In this document: in pieces, positions 1 to 6,887 of the stretch
Numbering within the stretch: position 1 is the first letter of the stretch
Layout: each line of letters starts with the position of its first letter
Assembly: GCA_031282385.1 (NCBI GenBank)
Contig: JAITDV010000361.1
Location: forward strand, 1-7,081
Source of the DNA: Planctomycetaceae bacterium
GTDB taxonomy: Bacteria; Planctomycetota; Planctomycetia; Pirellulales; Thermoguttaceae
DNA length: 7,081 bases
Direction: 5' to 3'
Translations under genes and position numbers: made by a program
Notes under the pieces: generated by a model
Seen by the model: the letters and a program-made list of their open reading frames with translations, nothing else
Told to the model about the DNA's origin: nothing
The model's database searches: none

Positions 1-12
1 GTGGTCTCCTAC

Positions 13-35
13 AGGTTAGCGAAAAGGTCTATTAT
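13..35 (+). repeat. Left copy of a 23-bp inverted repeat found at both window ends
   Basis: This 23-base stretch (AGGTTAGCGAAAAGGTCTA then TTAT) matches the reverse complement of 6963-6985 at 21 of 23 positions. A second short block, GTGGTCTC at 1-8, recurs inverted as GAGACCAC at 7042-7049, outside the 23-bp match at both ends. Block order is therefore conserved, although the spacing between blocks differs (4 bases here, 56 on the right). The pattern fits two degenerate copies of one dispersed intergenic element facing outward. No transposase gene lies between them; the four genes inside are housekeeping types, so I do not call this a transposon. Confidence 0.5.
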
Positions 36-105
36 CAAAATTAATTGACAAGGAGTACCCATTCAGATGCTCAAACGAACTCGCCGCGAACAAGTTGGCT
101 ACCAT
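16..105 (-). CDS. Doubtful 29-codon ORF downstream of acnA
   Basis: An ATG-started minus-strand frame encodes 29 residues, beginning MVANLFAASSFEHL and ending DNRPFR before TAA. It starts 18 bases beyond the acnA stop. I see no Shine-Dalgarno in the T-rich sequence just before the ATG, and its last codons are formed by the inverted repeat at 13-35. The composition looks protein-like, so it could be the tail of a decayed gene or part of a dispersed element. A 13-codon ORF on the opposite strand (67-108, AAGGAG upstream) overlaps it and is equally unsupported. I do not recognise the peptide and assign no function. It is most likely not a functional gene. Confidence 0.13.
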   Translation of the reverse strand: MVANLFAASSFEHLNGYSLSINFDNRPFR

Positions 106-123
106 TAAAACAACAAAAATTTG

Positions 124-2958
124 TCAATTGTGTAGAAATTTCCGTATAACTGTTTGCATAATTCCGCCGTTTAGATAATATTGCAACTCAATCGGCGTAT
201 CAATTCTGACTTTTACTTGAAATTTTATTTCACTAAACATGTCTTTTGAAACTTGACGTTCCGCTGTAATTACCATCATACTGTTTGGTTTGAAATTTTT
301 GTCTATTTCAGGAATCGTAAATTCTTCCTCGCCTGTTAAATTTAACGATTGCCAAGTTACATTTGGCGGAAACTCTAACGGCAAAATTCCCATTCCAATA
401 AGATTGCCGCGATGAATCCTTTCAAAACTTGCCGCAATTACCACCTTAACACCAAGCAACGCCGTTCCCTTCGCCGCCCAATCCCGACTGCTGCCGGTTC
501 CGTATTCATTGCCCGCTAAAACAATAAGCGGAATTTTTTGCTCTTTGTATTTTGCCGCAGCTTCATAAATCGTCATCAATTCGCCACTCGGTAAATACCG
601 CGTTAATCCGCCTTCAACTCCGTTGCCCGCAAGCAAATTTTGCAAACGAATATTTGCAAACGTACCTCGTACCATTACTTTGTCATTTCCGCGCCGCGCG
701 CCATAGCTGTTAAATTCGGACTCGCTTACTCCCGCATTCCGCAAAAATTTACCTGCCGGTGAATCTGCTTTAATTGATCCCGCCGGCGAAATATGATCCG
801 TCGTTACAGAATCACCAAGCAAAACAAGCACTCTTGCACGAAATATCTCCGCCGAAACATCCGGACACGTCAACCGCATGTCAGAAAGAAATGGAGGTTC
901 TTGAATATATGTTGAAGCCCGATCCCATTTGAATAATTTTGAAAGATTTTTTGTAACAGATAATCCGCCAACCGTTCCGCCGGCAGATTTTGATTCGGTC
1001 AAAGATAAATCCGAACTTGTTATCAAAATATCGTCCGCAATAGTATTCCATTTTTCATTTGAGGTGAAAACATTTTTGTAACGATTATTATACATCTCCG
1101 GCATAATGGATTTGCTTACTACATATTCAACCTCCTCATCTTCAGGAAAAATATCACGCAAAAAAACCAATTCTCCATTGTTCGCCGTTCCAATTGGTTC
1201 GTGATCAAAATCAATATTGACGTTGCCGGCTAACGCATAAGCCACAACTAATGGAGGTGACGCAAGATAATTCGCTCTAACCAACGGATTAATTCGTCCT
1301 TCAAAATTACGATTACCACTAATTACCGCCGCTGCAACAATTCTATTGTCCAATATCGCCTTCTCTACTTCCGGCAAAAGCGCACCACTATTACCAATGC
1401 AACTCATACAACCATAACCGACAACATGAAACCCAAGTCTCTCAAGCGGCTCATATAAATTCACTCTCATAAGATAATCCGTAACAACCCGCGAACCTGG
1501 CGCAAGACTTGTCTTGACAAATTTCTTTACTTTAAGTCCGCATAAAATTGCATTACGTGCAAGCAGACCTGCGGTAATCATAAGTTGCGGATTGCTCGTG
1601 TTCGTGCAACTCGTAATCGACGCAATTACAACCGAACCATGACGCATCTCGCCAACTTCAGTTGTCACCGTTTTTTGCAAATCCGAATCAGGAATTTCAA
1701 AACCGCGATCTTTTATTGGAGTTGACAATAATCCGCTAAATTTAGGTTTCATTTTCGCAAGAGAAACACGATCTTGCGGACGCTTAGGTCCCGCAAGCGA
1801 CGGCTCGACAATACCAAGATCAAACGATAAAACCTTCGAATAAGAAGGAACCGCACACGACGAATCACGATAAAGAAATTGCTCTTTACAATACGCACTC
1901 ACGACATCAATTTGTTCAGTTGATCTGCCTGTTGCCCGCAAATAATCTATCGCCCGTTCATCTACCGGAAAAAATCCCATCGTCGCTCCATACTCCGGCG
2001 CCATATTCGCAATCAACGCTCGATCAGTCACCGGCATTGAATCCGCTCCCTCGCCAAAATACTCAATAAACTTGCCAACAACGCCCTCGCGCCGCAAAAA
2101 TTCCGTCAACGTTAAAACAAGATCAGTTGCCGTTACACCGCGCCGTAACTTGCCCGTAAGCTCGAAACCAATAACTTGCGGCATAAGCATATAGTAAGGC
2201 TGACCAAGCATTACCGCCTCCGCCTCAATTCCGCCAACTCCCCAACCCAAAACACCAAGACAATTTATCATCACCGTGTGAGAATCAGTTCCCAAAACAG
2301 AATCAGGATAAATAATACCAACAACACGATCCGCCAATACCTTGTTGCCTGACAAATTAGCCGTATTGGAAATCGAATTTTTGTACGAAAAATCAGTTTG
2401 CAAATGAACAACATCCGCAAGATACTCAAGATTGACCTGATGAATTATTCCAACAGACGGAGGAATAACACGGAAATTATTAAGAGACTTTTGCGCCCAA
2501 TTCAAAAGCAAATAACGCTCTTTATTTCGCGCAAATTCAAGGTCAACATTTTTGGACAACGCATCACTCGAACCATAAAAATCCGTCTGTATCGAATGAT
2601 CAATAACTAAATCAACCGGCACAAGTGGATTAATCAATTCAGGATCACCGCCAAGTTTCAGCATTGCCGAACGCATCGCAGCTAAATCAACTACCGCCGG
2701 AACACCAGTGAAATCTTGCAATAACACACGCGACGGCTTAAAAGGAATTTCACACGAAACCGATAAATTTCCCTTCCACGACGCAAGATTCTTAACATCT
2801 TTCTCCGTTATCACCTCTCCATCACAATTACGCAACACCGATTCCAACAACACCCTAATCGAATAAGGAAGCGTTGTCAACTCAACTCCGATTTTTCGTA
2901 ACGAATAATAACCATAATCTTTGCCCCCAACCGATAATACCTCCAATACATCAAGCAT
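124..2958 (-). CDS. acnA: Aconitate hydratase (aconitase A)
   Basis: Cytoplasmic [4Fe-4S] enzyme that interconverts citrate and isocitrate through cis-aconitate in the TCA cycle. The protein has 944 residues; the E. coli AcnA/IRP-type family is near 890. Seen in order: QDFTGVPAVVDLA (81-93), GTDSHT (223-228), SCTNTSNP (450-457), GYGCMSCIGNSG (514-525), RNFEGR (550-555), then the swivel domain with GDSVTTDHISPAG (715-727) and NEYGTGSSRDWAAKG (817-831). The cluster ligands are predicted to be Cys451, Cys517 and Cys520; the substrate-binding loop with the catalytic serine is at 822-826. The family's usual GCTTC is GCMSC here, with both cysteines kept. The added length is largely a Ser/Gly/Thr-rich insert at about 643-673, between the N-terminal domains and the swivel domain. 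The start is ATG with AAAAGGAG 11 bases upstream (2970-2977). It is last in the same-strand run and 171 bases beyond the hydrolase stop. The family assignment is very secure; the symbol follows the AcnA-type architecture. Confidence 0.97.
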   Translation of the reverse strand: MLDVLEVLSVGGKDYGYYSLRKIGVELTTLPYSIRVLLESVLRNCDGEVITEKDVKNLASWKGNLSVSCEIPFKPSRVLLQDFTGVPAVVDLAAMRSAMLKLGGDPELINPLVPVDLVIDHSIQTDFYGSSDALSKNVDLEFARNKERYLLLNWAQKSLNNFRVIPPSVGIIHQVNLEYLADVVHLQTDFSYKNSISNTANLSGNKVLADRVVGIIYPDSVLGTDSHTVMINCLGVLGWGVGGIEAEAVMLGQPYYMLMPQVIGFELTGKLRRGVTATDLVLTLTEFLRREGVVGKFIEYFGEGADSMPVTDRALIANMAPEYGATMGFFPVDERAIDYLRATGRSTEQIDVVSAYCKEQFLYRDSSCAVPSYSKVLSFDLGIVEPSLAGPKRPQDRVSLAKMKPKFSGLLSTPIKDRGFEIPDSDLQKTVTTEVGEMRHGSVVIASITSCTNTSNPQLMITAGLLARNAILCGLKVKKFVKTSLAPGSRVVTDYLMRVNLYEPLERLGFHVVGYGCMSCIGNSGALLPEVEKAILDNRIVAAAVISGNRNFEGRINPLVRANYLASPPLVVAYALAGNVNIDFDHEPIGTANNGELVFLRDIFPEDEEVEYVVSKSIMPEMYNNRYKNVFTSNEKWNTIADDILITSSDLSLTESKSAGGTVGGLSVTKNLSKLFKWDRASTYIQEPPFLSDMRLTCPDVSAEIFRARVLVLLGDSVTTDHISPAGSIKADSPAGKFLRNAGVSESEFNSYGARRGNDKVMVRGTFANIRLQNLLAGNGVEGGLTRYLPSGELMTIYEAAAKYKEQKIPLIVLAGNEYGTGSSRDWAAKGTALLGVKVVIAASFERIHRGNLIGMGILPLEFPPNVTWQSLNLTGEEEFTIPEIDKNFKPNSMMVITAERQVSKDMFSEIKFQVKVRIDTPIELQYYLNGGIMQTVIRKFLHN

Positions 2959-3129
2959 TGAATCTTAAACTCCTTTTAGTTTATATACTTATTGATTTTT
3001 ATTTTTTCATTACCGACTACTTTTTAGAATTCGGTTTTCTTATTTTGTATCTATTGGGAACTTATAAAAACTCATTTTGCCCGTGAATTTTCATGAATTA
3101 AATTTATTGTCTAAACTTGTACGGACATT
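2959..3129 (-). other. Intergenic gap upstream of acnA
   Basis: This AT-rich 171-base gap lies between the hydrolase stop and the acnA start. It contains the acnA Shine-Dalgarno (AAAAGGAG, reading minus, at 2970-2977). A TATAAA string occurs immediately before that site, but it is too close to the Shine-Dalgarno to be a useful -10 box and has no matching -35. I see no terminator with a GC stem and T-run, no RNA gene and no convincing small ORF. Confidence 0.5.
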
Positions 3130-4155
3130 TTATCGTTGTATTTTTGCTTTTTCGGCAAGTTCTCTGAAAGTTCCTTTTGTCAAAAATTCCAACGAATATT
3201 CAAAAATTACTTCTGTTTGTAATAAATCGTCATGAGCCATGTAAAATAATATCCATTCAGCCGCACCTGCTAACTTTGTCCCTTCAACACTAACAACTCC
3301 GTCATCATCGCCTTTTATTAATCTCGAAAATCCTTTGTCGTTGCCGCGTCCTCCGGCAATAATTGCAAACTCACATTTGGGAATGCCAAGACTCCTATTT
3401 GTATCCGCCCAATGTAATCCAAGTTCATCTCCAGTTGTCCCCGCAAACATACGCACAATTTTGTTATCGCCTATCAACTTAGAAGCCAACTCCGCACCAT
3501 GATTCGGCGGACCAAGCATGACAAACCGACCAATTCTTGCGTCCGGCGTAAACTTGTTCCGCTCCGCAACCGGCTCCGCAGCCGCAACCCATTTATCATC
3601 CAAAATACCACTCAAATACCGCCGCACAACTATACATCCTAAACTATGCGCAACAAAATCTATCCTACTCACATCACCAGATAAATTCCGCACCACGTTA
3701 TCCAGAAGCCTCGCATGTTCAAGAATCGATTGAGTAGTTGACGGATACGTAAAATTGATAACATGATCATAAACTTTCTGCTCCCGAAACCATTCCGCAA
3801 GTTTCTTTGTCCTATGTCCACTCGAACCAAATCCATGCACAACTATCAAAACATTGCCCGACATTGGTTGTAACTTTTCCTCTACACAAATTTCATCAAG
3901 CCGCTTTTTACACTCCTCAAATGTGCCAAACGCACGCTGAACTGCACTGCCATCAATCAGACGATAATTACCAAAATTTATATTTTTCTGAATATGCCAT
4001 TCCCGAAAAAAAAGAACATCACCCCAAAATAAATAACCGCCATTAGTCCTAATCGGAACCTTCTCATCAAATCGCCGCCACACACCAACATCAGATTGAC
4101 CATAAAGCAATTGACCACAAACAAAAGTTAAAAATAGAAAAATTAAACGAAACAT
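3130..4155 (-). CDS. Secreted alpha/beta hydrolase (lipase/esterase-like)
   Basis: A 341-residue protein with a Sec-type signal peptide: Arg3, a hydrophobic core LIFLFLTFV, and likely cleavage after LLYG near residue 19. It should act outside the cytoplasmic membrane. The Cys at position 13 does not sit in a proper lipobox, so a lipoprotein is unlikely. After a roughly 80-residue N-terminal region (GGYLFWGD, NYRLIDG, GTFEECKKRLDEI) comes the hydrolase fold. It shows the oxyanion-loop HGFGSSG (107-113), nucleophile elbow AHSLG (169-173, Ser171), the lipase-type strand LGPPNHGAELA (214-224), KGDDDGVVSVEG (281-292) holding the likely acidic residue, and AHDDLL (307-312) with likely catalytic His308. 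The triad Ser171/Asp/His308 is complete, so it is probably active on an ester, lipid or acyl substrate that cannot be named. The start is ATG with TGGAG 8 bases upstream. It lies between purE and acnA with sizeable gaps on both sides, so it is probably transcribed on its own. The layout resembles planctomycete lipases, from memory. Confidence 0.85.
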   Translation of the reverse strand: MFRLIFLFLTFVCGQLLYGQSDVGVWRRFDEKVPIRTNGGYLFWGDVLFFREWHIQKNINFGNYRLIDGSAVQRAFGTFEECKKRLDEICVEEKLQPMSGNVLIVVHGFGSSGHRTKKLAEWFREQKVYDHVINFTYPSTTQSILEHARLLDNVVRNLSGDVSRIDFVAHSLGCIVVRRYLSGILDDKWVAAAEPVAERNKFTPDARIGRFVMLGPPNHGAELASKLIGDNKIVRMFAGTTGDELGLHWADTNRSLGIPKCEFAIIAGGRGNDKGFSRLIKGDDDGVVSVEGTKLAGAAEWILFYMAHDDLLQTEVIFEYSLEFLTKGTFRELAEKAKIQR

Positions 4156-4273
4156 GTTTTTATCTCCATCATTTTTTCTTAAATATTCAGCCGTGTGTTA
4201 TTGGTAAATATTTTGACCCAAGCCCAATAAATCCGTGTTGGACAACATATTTTTTGGAACGTTTCTAATATGT

Positions 4274-4405
4274 AACTATTCAATTGCGTGTCTCAAGAGC
4301 GTAAAAGTTTGCTTTCCGATATAGGTAAGTAGGCGGTTGTAAAGAAAATTTAAAGTGAGAACAGTTTAAACAATTGTATTTCCGGCAGCTTGTGATTGAA
4401 TAGTT
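4274..4405. repeat. 11-bp inverted repeat enclosing 110 bases downstream of purE
   Basis: AACTATTCAAT at 4274-4284 is the perfect reverse complement of ATTGAATAGTT at 4395-4405. The right arm overlaps the first two bases of the purE stop triplet as read on the plus strand. The enclosed sequence has no clear GC-rich stem and no T-run, so a simple rho-independent terminator is not supported. It could be the closing stem of a structured 3' untranslated region or small RNA, a decayed mobile element, or chance pairing in AT-rich DNA. The remainder of this 248-base gap (4156-4273) holds only the hydrolase ribosome binding site (GGAG at 4164-4167) and AT-rich sequence. Confidence 0.35.
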
Positions 4406-4904
4406 ATTTTTTTTCTAATTCTTTTTTCAACTTTTCGTTTTTATTACTGATTTTTTGGATTAAATTTTGTCGGAATGAAATTAATTTTTGTTTTAGTTTC
4501 TCGTCGTTTAAAGCAAGAATTTGAATAGCCAACAAGCCCGCATTGCGTGCGCCTCCGGCTCCGACGCCAACAGTTGCAACCGGAATATCACCTGGCATTT
4601 GAACTGTTGATAATAACGAATCCAAACCTCCGCAAAAATCTGTTTGCACTGGAATTCCAATCACCGGCAACACAGTATGAGATGCAACAACTCCAGCTAA
4701 ATGCGCCGCACCTCCAGCCGCACAAATCAGAATTGAAATACCACGAGACGCTGCCCTTGCCGCATAATCTCTAACTAAATCCGGAGTACGATGCGCACTC
4801 ATCACATTCAACTCATACTTGACATCAAATTCATCCAGTATTTTTGCGACTCCATTAATCTTCTCCCAATCACTATCGCTTCCCATTAAAATTCCTATCG
4901 ACAT
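4404..4904 (-). CDS. purE: N5-carboxyaminoimidazole ribonucleotide mutase (class I PurE)
   Basis: Cytoplasmic enzyme of de novo purine synthesis that converts N5-CAIR, the product of PurK, to CAIR. From the ATG chosen here it has 166 residues, matching the roughly 160-170 of bacterial PurE. Motifs: MGSDSDW (7-13), SAHRTP (36-41) whose His38 corresponds to the catalytic His45 of E. coli, AGGAAHLAG (63-71), PVIGIPV (80-86), GLDSLLSTVQMP (93-104) and AGGARNAGLLA (116-126). The Lys/Glu-rich tail after residue 132 is ordinary for the family. The same frame extends upstream to a TTG at 4953-4955, adding 17 residues (MIFNFNFLAKK...) that do not look like PurE. The ATG puts the beta strand SIGILMGSD at the very N-terminus, as in the family, so I prefer it, although only a weak TTGGA precedes it. 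No purK is visible on either side. The gene follows the permease by 95 bases and may be co-transcribed with it. Confidence 0.95.
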   Translation of the reverse strand: MSIGILMGSDSDWEKINGVAKILDEFDVKYELNVMSAHRTPDLVRDYAARAASRGISILICAAGGAAHLAGVVASHTVLPVIGIPVQTDFCGGLDSLLSTVQMPGDIPVATVGVGAGGARNAGLLAIQILALNDEKLKQKLISFRQNLIQKISNKNEKLKKELEKK

Positions 4905-4949
4905 ACTAAAATCCAATCTACTTTTCTTTGCCAAAAAATTAAAATTAAA

Positions 4950-4976
4950 TATCAACTCGTTACTTGATAGCTCCTC
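4950..4976 (-). promoter_or_regulatory. Displaced GAGGAG site and small dyad in the purE leader
   Basis: Reading the minus strand, a strong Shine-Dalgarno-like GAGGAG (4971-4976) is followed directly by TATCAA, 8 bases, then TTGATA (arms 4964-4969 and 4950-4955). The second arm contains the alternative TTG start of purE. The GAGGAG is 15 bases from that TTG and 66 from the preferred ATG, too far for normal initiation at either. It may be fortuitous, may serve the TTG start with poor spacing, or may be a relic of an earlier start. The 6-bp stem is weak on its own. Confidence 0.25.
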
Positions 4977-4999
4977 TATTTAATTGCTCATTCAATTTG

Positions 5000-6826
5000 T
5001 TACTCAGTTGTTCTTCCTGTTGCAATATCAAACTCGGCAATACTTGGAATCAACATTGCAATAGTAGTAAAACCAAATGCAACAACAAGAACAACAAAAA
5101 CAAGATGATACGCCCCAAGTAACATAGTTGTAATAATGTAGAAAACAGAAATCGGTAAAATAAACGACGCGGTAGCAATTGCCGTCGAAGGGTTTCTTGC
5201 GCCGAGAGTTGTGTAAAGTCCGATTCCTCCGCCAATCATGAAAGCCGAAAACGGTATTAATTGCGTCTCAAAAGAACCGCTAAACGCAACCATTATCCAA
5301 ATACACGCCGCAACACCCACAAAAAGAAAAAAAACTATACCCAAACTTGTTGCCATTGCTGCTTTGGTATTATCATATTGCATTCCGATATAAACACCAA
5401 CCATTGCAACAAACGCATACAAAGTAATCAATCCCGTAACCATAAAAAATAACATTTGCCCATCAATTGCGCGATGAAAATAAAGATAACCACAAATCAA
5501 AATCGGCAACAATATTATCCACTTCATGTTGAATAACACGCCGCCAAGTTTTCCAAACACGTACTCTTTGGGCGTAATATCACTAACAAGCAACAACTCA
5601 AACGTACCGGCATCTTTTTCTGATGTTTGCGAAGTAATTGCTTGCGTGTTGACCAACACAAGAGAAAGCAGAAATAACGGTACTACCGCCGCAGATAATT
5701 CTGCCGCTGACGGCGCCGCGTTGGTCAACAAAATAGAATGCAACACTTGAATAGAAATAACAAAAAATGCAATAAATCCAAAATGCACAATCCAAATTCG
5801 TCTGCCATAAGCACGTGTCATAATTTCACGCCAAACAATAGGATTATCCCATGTATGTCTAGTTTTGTTGCCAAGCCAAATCGATAACCAATCTGACAAC
5901 CTACCAAGCAAACCGGTTATATCTTTATTATTTGTTGGTGTACTTTTGATGTTTTCTTTGTTTCTATTTTCTTTGTGCCATGTATCTTCTTCAATGGTAT
6001 TGACACGTAACTCACGAGATGGATTCCAGTATCTTACCATCATAATGGCGTACAAATTAATTAGGATTGCGATAGTTCCGCTTGCTATTAGAAATCCGGC
6101 AATAGGACCCGGAATATCAAAAAGATTGAATGAATTATTTAATTCGACAGCTGGTCGTGAAGCAACAAGAACAGCACTCCATGGACTCAATATTGGAGCG
6201 AGTTTTTGATTGATGTTGTGTATATTTATATCGGGAAATACAAAACCAATAGTTTCTCCAACACTTATCCAAAGAACTAAAATTATGATTGTGGTTGCAA
6301 TTGCTTGAAAAGTTTTTTCGCGCCAAAGAGCAACACAACTTCCAAGACTGCCACAAGCAAGCATTGCAAATAACGTTACCAAAAGTACACGTATAATTTG
6401 ATAATATGATATTCCGCCAAGCAATGTAATAGTCATAAAAATTGGAATTGATATGGCGAGCATCATAAAGATATTGAGGAGACTTGCGAGTAATTTGCCA
6501 AGAACAAGTTCGCTGTTAGACATTCGTGTTAGAAGCAGAAGTTGCAAAGTTTTTCGTTCTTTTTCTTGCCCTACTGCACTTGCGGCTGTGGTTGCGGCGA
6601 AAAATATTGCGAGTACCAATTGAATCGGTGCAAGAAATTGGAATAGCATTGTTCCAAATCGTGCAAAATCGCCCGGATCAGTTATTAGCTGTGTACCGCT
6701 AATAACAAGCCAAGCCGTCGCAATCAAAAGCGACATAACTCCAGAATAAATTCCACGTGCAATATAAGTCCAATCACGACGCGGAACAATTGTCAACTCT
6801 CTAGTAAATACAGGTCCTACTAACAT
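5000..6826 (-). CDS. ABC-2 type transporter permease, two fused membrane units
   Basis: A 608-residue integral membrane protein with about a dozen hydrophobic segments by eye, in two blocks (about 27-264 and 344-594). A hydrophilic linker (about 270-330, rich in Asn, Lys, Glu and Thr) joins them. Each block carries the ABC-2 cytosolic motif: EKERKTLQLLLLT (88-100) followed by LVLGKLLASLLN, and EKDAGTFELLLVS (403-415) followed by YVFGKLGGVLFN. Each block also opens with a similar amphipathic start (PVFTRELTIVPRR near 5-17; PIVWREIMTRAYGRR near 329-343). The protein thus looks like a tandem duplication, giving both membrane halves of an exporter in one chain. It would need a separate ATPase, which is not in the window, so the substrate is unknown. 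The ATG is the first possible start: an in-frame TGA lies one codon earlier, ending a four-codon ATG-ACT-GCT-TGA. The Shine-Dalgarno is poor (GAGAG abutting the ATG). A promoter about 100 bases upstream suggests it begins its transcription unit. The N-terminus resembles planctomycete ABC permeases, from memory. Confidence 0.87.
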   Translation of the reverse strand: MLVGPVFTRELTIVPRRDWTYIARGIYSGVMSLLIATAWLVISGTQLITDPGDFARFGTMLFQFLAPIQLVLAIFFAATTAASAVGQEKERKTLQLLLLTRMSNSELVLGKLLASLLNIFMMLAISIPIFMTITLLGGISYYQIIRVLLVTLFAMLACGSLGSCVALWREKTFQAIATTIIILVLWISVGETIGFVFPDINIHNINQKLAPILSPWSAVLVASRPAVELNNSFNLFDIPGPIAGFLIASGTIAILINLYAIMMVRYWNPSRELRVNTIEEDTWHKENRNKENIKSTPTNNKDITGLLGRLSDWLSIWLGNKTRHTWDNPIVWREIMTRAYGRRIWIVHFGFIAFFVISIQVLHSILLTNAAPSAAELSAAVVPLFLLSLVLVNTQAITSQTSEKDAGTFELLLVSDITPKEYVFGKLGGVLFNMKWIILLPILICGYLYFHRAIDGQMLFFMVTGLITLYAFVAMVGVYIGMQYDNTKAAMATSLGIVFFLFVGVAACIWIMVAFSGSFETQLIPFSAFMIGGGIGLYTTLGARNPSTAIATASFILPISVFYIITTMLLGAYHLVFVVLVVAFGFTTIAMLIPSIAEFDIATGRTTE

Positions 6827-6872
6827 CTCTCAAGCAGTCATTTGACTGGTGTTTATTGAATGAGGTAAACTT

Positions 6873-6887
6873 GCGGTAAATTGCCGC
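6873..6887. promoter_or_regulatory. 15-base dyad in the permease leader, possible operator
   Basis: GCGGTAAATTGCCGC is a near-perfect palindrome with 7-base arms around a central A; one of the seven positions is a T/G pair. It lies downstream of the predicted permease promoter and shares the core TAAATTG with both arms of the larger palindrome at 6885-6952. A related GGTAAACTTGC directly precedes it at 6864-6874. It could be a repressor site or a small RNA hairpin in the leader. No regulator gene is present in the window. Confidence 0.3.

Noticed and set aside
45..50. Perfect TTGACA (-35 box) on the plus strand, with AAGGAG and a 13-codon ORF at 67-108
   Set aside because: No -10 box follows at 16-18 bases, and the ORF product (MLKRTRREQVGYH) is short and overlaps the convergent end of acnA without other support.
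2983..2990. TATA-rich string just upstream of acnA as a -10 promoter box
   Set aside because: It would place the transcription start within or next to the Shine-Dalgarno, and there is no -35 match 16-18 bases upstream.
3085..3105. Small AT-rich palindrome around TTCATGAA as a terminator after the hydrolase gene
   Set aside because: The arms are short, contain no GC-rich stem and are not followed by a T-run on the minus strand.
4330..4345. GTAGGCGGTTGTAAAG resembling a conserved part of 16S rRNA
   Set aside because: The match covers only about 15 bases with no flanking rRNA similarity, so it is most likely coincidence.
4156..4403. tRNA, riboswitch or attC site in the gap between purE and the hydrolase
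   Set aside because: No cloverleaf, no T-arm GTTCRA-type signature, no recognised aptamer core and no attC core pair could be found by eye.
5865..6209. A 114-codon plus-strand ORF opposite the middle of the permease gene
   Set aside because: It lies wholly antisense to a well-supported membrane protein gene, has no good ribosome binding site and shows no recognisable motif. Its hydrophobic stretches mirror the complementary composition of the permease codons.
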